A DNA stretch of 5,158 nt, taken from assembly GCA_963591145.1 (NCBI GenBank), contig CAVARE010000046.1, forward strand, positions 1-5,158. The letters are read 5' to 3'. Numbering within the stretch: the stretch's first letter is position 1; each line of letters opens with the position of its first letter. A program made the translations under genes and the position numbers. Below, in pieces: positions 1 to 5,120 of the stretch. The DNA comes from RGIG5612 sp963591145 (GTDB lineage Bacteria; Bacillota; Clostridia; Lachnospirales; Lachnospiraceae). The notes beneath the pieces were generated by a model, which did no database searches, was not told where the DNA came from, and saw only the letters and a program-made list of their open reading frames with translations.

Positions 1-624
1 CGGCGTCTTCAGCTCATGACTGGCATTGGTAATGAATTGCTTCTGGGCTTCCATATTTTTCGCATAGGGTCTGATCGCTCTTCGTGAAAATAAAACTACC
101 AGCCCGAAGACAATAACAAGACTTACTCCCGCGATAGCCACCGTGATCCAGAATAAGGAATTCATCGTCTGAATTTCACGCTCGGAATTAAGGAACAGTA
201 CCACCTTCTCGGTGTCCGTTTCATAAACAAGAAATCTGTAGCCATATTCGTAACCACTCGTCTTGCCACTGCCCAGCGCAGTCTGCGCATATTCCTTCTC
301 CGTTTCCTCATCCAGAGATGCGATATGATCCTGATCAGCTCTTAAGAATTCTCCATCTGTGTTGTAATGAACGGAAAAGAATCGCAGCGAATACTGCACC
401 TCGGCCGAAAAATAATGCTCACCCTTGCCCTTTGGGGGTTTTTTGTCTGGGAAATCGGGTGCGCCCTGATTATCCCTTTCCGAGATCCTCTGGAGTGCAT
501 CATCCTGCTGATTTGTTACACTGTGATAATTCCAGACATTTATAAAACACAGCAGCATTAAAATGACGGCCGTGAACGCTGCCATTGCCGAACCTATGAA
601 GCGCCATCTTATTTTTTTCAGCAT
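1..624 (-). CDS. Sensor histidine kinase, N-terminal part (cut by window edge)
   Basis: Reading the minus strand from ATG at 624-622 gives 208 uninterrupted residues that run off the left edge. Visible parts: a basic N-terminus, membrane segment 1 (about residues 9-29), an extracytoplasmic sensor region of about 125 residues (31-158), membrane segment 2 (about 158-180), a short basic linker (RRAIRPYAKNMEAQKQ), then the start of the HisKA dimerisation domain, FITNASHELKTP, with phospho-acceptor His203. Only about 16 residues separate membrane segment 2 from the H-box, so there is no room for a normal HAMP domain. The sensor region has no fold I recognise; it carries a Lys/Pro-rich patch (DKKPPKGKGEH, residues 60-70). 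The catalytic ATPase domain lies outside the window. A GGAGG site (632-636) sits 7 bases before the start, and the start overlaps the regulator stop by one base (TGATG), implying translational coupling. By family it should autophosphorylate and pass phosphate to the adjacent regulator. The ligand is unknown. Confidence 0.93.
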   Translation of the reverse strand, partial: MLKKIRWRFIGSAMAAFTAVILMLLCFINVWNYHSVTNQQDDALQRISERDNQGAPDFPDKKPPKGKGEHYFSAEVQYSLRFFSVHYNTDGEFLRADQDHIASLDEETEKEYAQTALGSGKTSGYEYGYRFLVYETDTEKVVLFLNSEREIQTMNSLFWITVAIAGVSLVIVFGLVVLFSRRAIRPYAKNMEAQKQFITNASHELKTP

Positions 625-1304
625 CAGTTGTCCTCCGCCTCTTCTAATATGTATCCGGCTCCGCGGATGGTTCTGATCATGACATTTGCCCCTATCTGCT
701 TGAGCTTCTTCCTGAGAACTGCGATATAGGTCCATACAACATTCATCTCAGCCTCTGTATCCAGCTCCCATACCTTATCCATGAGATGTTCCAGGGAAAA
801 TATCTGATGCGGGTGGTGGAGAAACAGCTCCATCAGCTGATATTCCTTATTGTTCAGGCGGATCTCGTCCTCGTCTGTCTTTAAAATATATTGACTGCAA
901 TCGAGTGTTACATTGCCCATGGTCAACGCAGTCGAGGTATATGTGCTGCTGCGCCTTGTAAGGGCACGCACTCTGGCGAGAAATTCGCTTGTAGCAAACG
1001 GTTTTGGAAGATAATCATCCGCGCCTGCATCAAGGCCCGCTACCCGGTCTGCCACCTCAGCCTTGGCTGTAAGAAACAGCGTCGGCGTCGTATTGCCATT
1101 GGCCCGAGCCGTCTTAAGCACCTCAATCCCGTCCTTGCCAGGCATCATTATATCCAGCACCAACACGTCATAATTTATTGCCCTGATATAATCCAATGCA
1201 TCATTGCCATTATGCACCATATCTACAGCATATTTATTTTTCTCCAGCATAAGCTTAAGCGCACGGGCGATGCTCACCTCGTCCTCCGCAATTAACACAC
1301 GCAT
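624..1304 (-). CDS. OmpR/PhoB-family response regulator
   Basis: This is a full-length 226-residue DNA-binding response regulator. The receiver domain (about residues 1-115) shows the acidic pocket E7-D8, phospho-acceptor D51 in VLVLDIMMPGKDG, switch Thr79 (LFLTAK) and Lys101 in the LPKPF motif, so all key phosphorylation residues are present. The winged-helix DNA-binding domain (about 128-222) contains NNKEYQLMELFLHHP, a recognition-helix region ending VLRKKL, and the wing RTIRGAGYIL. Length is normal for the family. The start is supported by GGGAGAG (complement of 1311-1317) six bases upstream. It is the first gene of a minus-strand operon with the kinase, and is divergent from the VTC/DUF4956/CotH genes. 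Family members bind direct repeats near promoters, and the intergenic region holds candidate repeats. Autoregulation and control of the divergent genes are inferences. Confidence 0.96.
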   Translation of the reverse strand: MRVLIAEDEVSIARALKLMLEKNKYAVDMVHNGNDALDYIRAINYDVLVLDIMMPGKDGIEVLKTARANGNTTPTLFLTAKAEVADRVAGLDAGADDYLPKPFATSEFLARVRALTRRSSTYTSTALTMGNVTLDCSQYILKTDEDEIRLNNKEYQLMELFLHHPHQIFSLEHLMDKVWELDTEAEMNVVWTYIAVLRKKLKQIGANVMIRTIRGAGYILEEAEDN

Positions 1305-1345
1305 ATCTTTCTCTCCCTATTTTTCGTTCATTTTCTCATGGCAAA

Positions 1346-1422
1346 TCAAATTGTACCTTAAAATTCAGTCACTGTATTTTATTAAGAACATGCTATATGT
1401 AAAATTTTTAAGTACAATTTGA
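1346..1422. repeat. 11-bp perfect inverted repeat bracketing the minus-strand promoter
   Basis: TCAAATTGTAC at 1346-1356 is the exact reverse complement of GTACAATTTGA at 1412-1422. The arms are 55 bases apart, and the similarity continues imperfectly inward (CTTAAAATT against AATTTTTAA). The two arms flank the candidate -35 and -10 hexamers of the regulator-kinase promoter. The distance is too large for a simple hairpin terminator, so paired protein-binding sites, for example for autoregulation, is the better reading. The binding protein is not known. Confidence 0.5.
1376..1403 (-). promoter_or_regulatory. Candidate promoter for the regulator-kinase operon
   Basis: On the minus strand, TTTACA (complement of 1398-1403) is followed after 16 bases by TAAAAT (complement of 1376-1381). 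Each differs from the sigma-A consensus hexamers by one base. It would place the transcript start near 1369, giving a leader of about 65 bases before the regulator ATG. The surrounding DNA is very AT-rich, so chance matches are possible. Confidence 0.5.
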
Positions 1423-1456
1423 GAAATGTATGTAAAATATTTACAAATACTTGAAG
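1396..1456. repeat. 28-bp imperfect direct repeat in the divergent control region
   Basis: Two copies begin at 1396 and 1429, each opening with the identical decamer TATGTAAAAT and continuing with related sequence (TTTTAAGTACAATTTGAG against ATTTACAAATACTTGAAG). The start-to-start distance of 33 bases equals about three helical turns, which would put both on the same DNA face. OmpR-family regulators commonly bind direct repeats in helical phase, so these are candidate sites for the divergently encoded regulator. AT-rich composition raises the chance of coincidence. Confidence 0.4.
1419..1447 (+). promoter_or_regulatory. Weak candidate promoter for the VTC-DUF4956-CotH genes
   Basis: TTGAGA (1419-1424, five of six consensus bases) is followed after 17 bases by TACAAA (1442-1447, four of six). 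It overlaps the direct repeat and one arm of the inverted repeat. A poor -10 box would fit a promoter that needs an activator, but that is inference. No better plus-strand pair was seen between 1305 and 1533. Confidence 0.27.
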
Positions 1457-1465
1457 GTGTTTTCG

Positions 1466-1479
1466 AGCAGTGAACTGCT
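1466..1479 (+). other. Small hairpin in the leader of the VTC gene
   Basis: AGCAG (1466-1470) can pair with CTGCT (1475-1479) across a TGAA loop. It lies in a GC-rich stretch (about 1464-1503) that stands out from the AT-rich promoter DNA before it. There is no T-run after it, so it is not a terminator; a leader structure is possible. Confidence 0.3.
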
Positions 1480-1518
1480 GCAACGAGGTCCACGGCGCGC
1501 ATGCCTTCAATATATTAC

Positions 1519-1525
1519 GAAAGGA
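1519..1525 (+). promoter_or_regulatory. Ribosome binding site deciding the VTC gene start
   Basis: GAAAGGA ends 8 bases before the ATG at 1534. The upstream in-frame ATG at 1501 has no well-placed Shine-Dalgarno site (only GAGG at 1485-1488, 12 bases away). Translation from 1534 gives MELTGKYRHELKY, which begins just before the conserved first motif of the VTC domain, as is usual in the family. Confidence 0.7.
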
Positions 1526-1533
1526 ATTTGCCA

Positions 1534-2226
1534 ATGGAACTTACCGGAAAATATCGGCATGAGCTTAAGTATCATATCACTCAGGCCGATTATCTTGCCC
1601 TCAGGCAGAGGCTGCGGCCGATTATGAAACCGGATCCTCATACAGGACCTGATGGGAAGTATGTTATTCGGAGCATATACTTCGACAATTATAAGGACAA
1701 GGCTCTGCGTGAAAAAATAAACGGCATGCAGCAGCGTGAAAAATTTCGCATCCGCTACTATAATGACGATTTTTCATTTATCACGCTGGAGAAAAAGATA
1801 AAGCACAATGATCTGTGTATGAAGATTGATGCCCCCTTGTCGCAGGAAGATTTCAGGATGATTCTTAACAGGCCTGGTCCCTGGATGTTAGAGCACACAG
1901 AGCCGCTGGTGTGCGAGCTGTATTGCAAGATGAAGATGCAGCAGCTTAAGCCCCGAGTGATGGTTTCATATATAAGAGAGCCTTATATATACGATGCAGG
2001 AAATGTCCGGGTGACATTTGACTCTAATATCAGAACCAGCCTGTTTCAGAATGCATTTGCAGACGGACTGCTTAATGATATCAGTGCAACGGAAGTCCCC
2101 GAGGATGTGATATTGGAAGTAAAATTCGACGAATTTCTTCCTGAAATCATCTCGTGTCTGCTGCAGTCAGAGAACTTAAGGCAGCAGGCCTTCTCGAAAT
2201 ATGGTGCCTGCAGGCGATACGGCTGA
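1534..2226 (+). CDS. VTC-domain protein (putative polyphosphate polymerase)
   Basis: From ATG 1534 this encodes 230 residues, essentially a stand-alone VTC domain of the CYTH/triphosphate tunnel metalloenzyme fold. Conserved elements in order: YRHELKY (residues 7-13), YVIRSIYFD (43-51), the basic strand REKFRIRYY (68-76), LEKKIK (85-90), PRVMVSYIREPY (140-151), VRVTFDSNIR (158-167), ILEVKFDEFLP (193-202) and a C-terminal SKYGACRRYG. The Arg/Lys that line the tunnel and the metal-binding Glu residues expected for the fold (such as E10, E86 and E195) are all present, so the domain looks active. No signal peptide or membrane segment is seen, so it is cytoplasmic. In yeast, Vtc4 uses this domain to build polyphosphate from ATP; activity here is inferred from the family. 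Unlike Vtc4 it carries no SPX or membrane domain; the next gene could supply the membrane part. An alternative is another triphosphate tunnel activity, such as a triphosphatase. It may start at 1501 (241 residues), but this is less likely. Confidence 0.92.
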   Translation: MELTGKYRHELKYHITQADYLALRQRLRPIMKPDPHTGPDGKYVIRSIYFDNYKDKALREKINGMQQREKFRIRYYNDDFSFITLEKKIKHNDLCMKIDAPLSQEDFRMILNRPGPWMLEHTEPLVCELYCKMKMQQLKPRVMVSYIREPYIYDAGNVRVTFDSNIRTSLFQNAFADGLLNDISATEVPEDVILEVKFDEFLPEIISCLLQSENLRQQAFSKYGACRRYG

Positions 2227-2245
2227 CATAGCTCTTAATAAACGT

Positions 2246-2310
2246 AATTTAATCGTGCCAGACGACGCAACGGCTGTGAGAAAGTCAGCTGCACACTATG
2301 GTTCACGACA
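2246..2310 (+). other. GC-rich, potentially structured intergenic RNA element
   Basis: This lies in the 171-bp gap after the VTC stop. Possible nested pairings: TCGTG (2253-2257) with CACGA (2304-2308), extendable by CC/GG across a TT bulge; GTGC (2255-2258) as an alternative with GCAC (2291-2294); and an inner GCTG (2273-2276) with CAGC (2286-2289). It begins with AATTTAAT followed by CGTGCC, the same arrangement as at 5121-5140. No T-run follows, so it is not a typical terminator. It matches no riboswitch class I recognise. It could be an extragenic repeat or an RNA-processing site that sets unequal expression within the operon. Confidence 0.35.
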
Positions 2311-2350
2311 CATATAGTAAACAAACACTCATAAATAGCAAAAACAGATT

Positions 2351-2375
2351 GCTGCGCACTTCATGCCGCCGCAGC
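2351..2375 (+). other. Hairpin just upstream of the DUF4956 ribosome binding site
   Basis: GCTGCG (2351-2356) pairs perfectly with CGCAGC (2370-2375) across a 13-base loop. It ends 6 bases before the AAGGAG ribosome binding site (2382-2387). It may stabilise the 5' end of a processed transcript or affect translation of the DUF4956 gene; no U-tract follows, so termination is unlikely. The rest of the gap (2311-2350) is AT-rich; a marginal promoter (TGCACA at 2290, 17-base spacer, TATAGT at 2313) was seen but is too weak to call. Confidence 0.4.
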
Positions 2376-2397
2376 TTAGATAAGGAGAGTAATAACA

Positions 2398-3069
2398 ATG
2401 ACATTTAATGATATTTTCAAATCCAGCTTCCTGGAAAATGTTTCAGAATTTTCAATTTTAGACACAGTCATCGGACTGGCTGTCGCATTAATAATCGGAC
2501 TTTTTATTTTTATTATTTACAAGAAGACCCTGACCGGCGTTATGTATTCCAGCGGATTTGCCCTGACTCTCATAGGTCTGTCGCTGGTTACGACGCTGGT
2601 TATTATGGCGGTCACATCTAATGTCGTGCTGTCACTTGGTATGGTGGGCGCCCTCTCAATCGTGCGATTCCGTACCGCCATCAAGGAGCCTGTCGAGATA
2701 GTATTTTTATTCTGGTCCCTGGCTGTAGGCATCGTGATCGGCGCAGGAATGATCCCGCTGGCAGTCATTGGTTCCGCAATCATCGGCATTATTCTGCTGC
2801 TGTTCGGAAATCGCAAGATCCACAGCAATCCTTATATCCTGGTTCTTAATCTGGAAAATGAAGAGGCAGAAAACGCAGCTCTTAATATCGTCGGACAGGG
2901 CGCCGAGCATTATATTATTAAATCTAAAACAATCACCTCAGCAGGAATAGAACTCACCGCCGAGCTGCGCACGAAGAATGCTTCAACAGCATTTGTAAAT
3001 CAGATCTCTGAGCTTGAAGGCGTAAGAAATGCGACGCTCGTAAGCTACAACGGCGAATATATGGCTTAA
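2398..3069 (+). CDS. DUF4956 family integral membrane protein
   Basis: The product has 223 residues with four or five predicted membrane segments (about 22-41, 52-72, possibly 76-88, 101-117 and 119-137), followed by a soluble C-terminal domain (about 145-223). The signature is LSLGMVGALSIVRFRTAIKEP (about residues 78-98): a Gly-rich hydrophobic stretch running into conserved R90, R92 and K96, then VEIVFLFWSLAVGI. This block is typical of DUF4956 and recalls MgtC-like membrane proteins. The C-terminal part alternates strands and helices in a way that suggests a small ferredoxin-like regulatory domain (inference). The start has AAGGAG (2382-2387) 10 bases upstream. The CotH gene begins 13 bases after its stop, so the two are co-transcribed. 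The biochemical function is unknown; the basic residues at the membrane make an anion or polyphosphate-related role conceivable, given the preceding VTC gene. Confidence 0.9.
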   Translation: MTFNDIFKSSFLENVSEFSILDTVIGLAVALIIGLFIFIIYKKTLTGVMYSSGFALTLIGLSLVTTLVIMAVTSNVVLSLGMVGALSIVRFRTAIKEPVEIVFLFWSLAVGIVIGAGMIPLAVIGSAIIGIILLLFGNRKIHSNPYILVLNLENEEAENAALNIVGQGAEHYIIKSKTITSAGIELTAELRTKNASTAFVNQISELEGVRNATLVSYNGEYMA

Positions 3070-3082
3070 TGGAGGAACATGC

Positions 3083-5086
3083 ATGATTGCGCATAAACAT
3101 ATTACAAAAATCATTGCCGTCATCATGGCTCTCGCGGTTGCTGCCTGCCTGTATGCTGTGATCTTCTCCAGCCAGATTACGGCGGCTGTCTCGGATACTG
3201 GTGTCAGCATGGAATATGAAACCGAGCTGTTCGATACCAGCAGCATTATAAGCGTCAACATTATTATGGATGAAGACAGCTGGAATGACATGCTGGAAAA
3301 TGCCACCGCCGAGGAATATTACCAATGCGATGTGGAGATCAACGGCACGACATTTTACAAGGTTGCTATCCGTCCTAAGGGCAATACCAGCCTATCTTCC
3401 ATAGCAAATGATCCGACCACGGACCGCTATAGTTTCAAGCTGGAATTCGATCATTATGTAGATGGTCAGACATGCTTCGGCTTGGATAAATTAGTTCTGA
3501 ATAACAACTACGCCGATGCCACTAGTATGAAGGAAGCCCTTATATATGACATGTTCCAATTCCTCGGGGCTGACGCTTCACTCTATAATTACGCTTCTAT
3601 CTCTGTTAATGGTGAATATTGGGGCGTATACCTGGCTCTGGAGGCAGTGGATGACAGCTTCCAGCTGCGCAATTATGGCGTGCAAAACGGTGAACTCTAT
3701 AAGCCTGAGAGTATGGGCATGGGTGGAGGTGATAATGGCGGCGGCCCTGGCGGCATGAATGGCGGCGGCGCTGACTTAAATTATAGCGACGATGACCTGG
3801 ACAGCTACTCGACTATCTGGGATGGTGAGATCACTAATACAACCGATGCTGACCATCAGCGCGTTGTAACAGCCCTCAAGAATATTTCAGAAGGCACTGA
3901 CCTGGAGAAGTACATGGATATAGACAATCTGCTGCGCTATATGGCAGTTCATGTATTTTCTGTCAATGAAGACAGCCTATCCGGTACAATGGCTCATAAT
4001 TACTACCTTTATGAATCGAATGGCATGCTGAATCTGATTCCATGGGATTATAACATTGCTCTAGGCGGTATGGGCGGCGGCATGGGCGGAAATGGCGCGA
4101 CCAGCGTAGTTAATGACCCGATTGATAATGCATTTTCCGGCACAGACTTTTTCGATACCCTGATGGAAAACGAGACCTATCACAGCCAATATTATGCTTA
4201 TCTGCAGCAGCTTGTAAGTGAATATATTGAGGGAGGTGCATTTGATGCCTTCTATGAGAGAGTCCGCAGCCAGATTGATGATTTGGTTGCAAATGATCCT
4301 ACAGCATTCTATACATCTGATGAATATCAGACGGCTGCAGAGACCCTCTATCAGGTTGTGAAGCTGCGTGGAGAATCCATTCAGGGACAGTTAGATGGCA
4401 CCATTCCATCTACCGAATCTGAACAGCGAAGCAGTGATGCACTGGTAGATGCTTCATCAATCAACCTCAGCTCCATGGGCAGAATGGGCGGCGGTAATGA
4501 TGGCGGTGGTGGCCCTGGCGGCGGTCCTGGCGGTGACTTCGGTGGCGGTCCTGGCGGTGACTTCGGAGATTTCAATAATTCCGATAATAGTGAAGTCTCA
4601 ACCACAAGTGCCGATTCTGGCAGTTCAGCTGAATCAGAAACAACAATGGATTTATCACAATTTAATGGAATGCCTCCAGAGGATTCGAACCCGCAGCAGG
4701 CTGTAAGCGAAACGGCAGCTTCAAGTGAAACTCAAACCGCAGCCACAGATCAGTCTGGTGATAAAAAACAAGACACTGCGATAGCTGAGGATGAAAGTCA
4801 GGCGGCTCAACCGTCTGGCGATGAGAACCAGAATACAGACTCAACAACTGCCGATACTCAGGACGGCGGCTCTCAAGGCGGTCCAGGCGGCGATTCTCCT
4901 GGCGGTGAATCTCAGGGCGGTCCAGGACAATTCGGCGGCGATATGCCGGGAGACTTCGGTATGCCAGGCTCTGACTCACAAGCTATATCAACAGAAACAT
5001 TGATATTGTACGGCGCTTCCCTGCTAGTCATAATCGCAGCATTGATATTCGCAATTCTCTACAAGAGGAGGCCTAGAAGAAAGTAA
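3083..5086 (+). CDS. Membrane-anchored CotH-family kinase with low-complexity stalk
   Basis: The product has 667 residues. GGAGG (3071-3075) lies 7 bases before the ATG. Order: N-terminal membrane segment or uncleaved signal (about 8-30); CotH kinase domain (about 52-435); Gly/Pro/Asp-rich and Ser/Thr/Gln-rich linker (about 465-630); a C-terminal membrane segment (about 638-660) ending in KRRPRRK. The basic ends predict both termini in the cytoplasm and the kinase outside. CotH-type motifs: VAIRPKGNTS (94-103), YSFKLEFD (116-123; K119 a plausible nucleotide-binding Lys), ISVNGEYWGVYLALE (173-187), ELYKPE, FSVNEDS (D297) and LIPWDYN (D322). The spacing of D297 and D322 resembles the two catalytic Asp of Bacillus CotH, so activity is plausible. 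Gly/Met-rich inserts sit inside the domain at about 210-230 and 328-338. Bacillus CotH phosphorylates Ser in spore-coat proteins, but nothing here points to spores. There is no LPXTG, so sortase anchoring is unlikely despite the tail layout. The substrate is unknown. Confidence 0.9.
   Translation: MIAHKHITKIIAVIMALAVAACLYAVIFSSQITAAVSDTGVSMEYETELFDTSSIISVNIIMDEDSWNDMLENATAEEYYQCDVEINGTTFYKVAIRPKGNTSLSSIANDPTTDRYSFKLEFDHYVDGQTCFGLDKLVLNNNYADATSMKEALIYDMFQFLGADASLYNYASISVNGEYWGVYLALEAVDDSFQLRNYGVQNGELYKPESMGMGGGDNGGGPGGMNGGGADLNYSDDDLDSYSTIWDGEITNTTDADHQRVVTALKNISEGTDLEKYMDIDNLLRYMAVHVFSVNEDSLSGTMAHNYYLYESNGMLNLIPWDYNIALGGMGGGMGGNGATSVVNDPIDNAFSGTDFFDTLMENETYHSQYYAYLQQLVSEYIEGGAFDAFYERVRSQIDDLVANDPTAFYTSDEYQTAAETLYQVVKLRGESIQGQLDGTIPSTESEQRSSDALVDASSINLSSMGRMGGGNDGGGGPGGGPGGDFGGGPGGDFGDFNNSDNSEVSTTSADSGSSAESETTMDLSQFNGMPPEDSNPQQAVSETAASSETQTAATDQSGDKKQDTAIAEDESQAAQPSGDENQNTDSTTADTQDGGSQGGPGGDSPGGESQGGPGQFGGDMPGDFGMPGSDSQAISTETLILYGASLLVIIAALIFAILYKRRPRRK
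4520..4566 (+). repeat. Tandem 24-bp repeat encoding GGPGGDFG
   Basis: Two 23-base identical copies (4520-4542 and 4544-4566) with a 24-base period encode consecutive GGPGGDFG units in the CotH stalk. Degenerate relatives occur before it (about 4492-4519) and near the C-terminus (about 4863-4965), all in the same frame. The period is a multiple of three, so copy-number change would lengthen or shorten the stalk without a frameshift. Confidence 0.75.
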
Positions 5087-5104
5087 AAAATGGCAGCGGC
5101 TGCC
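5085..5104 (-). terminator. Possible terminator for minus-strand transcription from the right
   Basis: GGCAG (5092-5096) and CTGCC (5100-5104) form a 5-bp GC-rich stem with a 3-base loop. Read on the minus strand, the stem is followed by ATTTTTT (complement of 5085-5091), the form of a rho-independent terminator. Read on the plus strand it is followed by GATAATGAAAAC, with no T-run, so it would be a poor terminator for the CotH gene. The stem is short. It would fit a convergent gene to the right of the window, which cannot be seen. Confidence 0.35.
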
Positions 5105-5120
5105 GATAATGAAAACTGTA

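Noticed and set aside
318..561. Two short plus-strand open frames opposite the kinase gene
   Set aside because: They lie antisense to a clear sensor kinase coding sequence, overlap each other in different frames and show no ribosome binding site or recognisable protein pattern.
891..1422. Plus-strand open frames opposite the response regulator and running into the control region
   Set aside because: Antisense shadows of a strongly conserved regulator gene; composition is not protein-like, and the second frame runs through the promoter region.
1501..1533. Upstream ATG at 1501 as start of the VTC gene
   Set aside because: It lacks a well-spaced Shine-Dalgarno site, while ATG 1534 has GAAAGGA at 8 bases and starts right at the conserved YRHELKY motif.
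2246..2310. Cyclic-di-GMP or other known riboswitch
   Set aside because: The conserved cores of the riboswitch classes I can recall are not present, and the location after a stop codon with a long gap to the next start gives no direct support.
2290..2318. Promoter TGCACA - 17 bases - TATAGT before the DUF4956 gene
   Set aside because: The -35 matches only four of six bases and overlaps the structured element; too weak to list as a feature.
2517..3325. Several minus-strand open frames opposite DUF4956 and the start of the CotH gene
   Set aside because: They are antisense to two convincing genes, overlap each other and have no recognisable features.
4492..4566. CRISPR array
   Set aside because: The repeats are contiguous, in frame, without spacers, and encode a Gly-rich protein stretch.
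4381..4605. Minus-strand frame encoding a proline-rich protein
   Set aside because: The PPGPP-like repeats are simply the antisense reading of the Gly-rich codons (GGC/GGT) of the CotH stalk.
4449..5003. Other-frame open reading frames within the CotH stalk on both strands
   Set aside because: Low-complexity GC-rich repeats leave few stops in alternative frames; no start signals or protein-like composition.
5092..5104. Terminator of the CotH operon on the plus strand
   Set aside because: The 5-bp stem is followed by GATAATGAAAAC with no T-run; it fits the opposite strand better.
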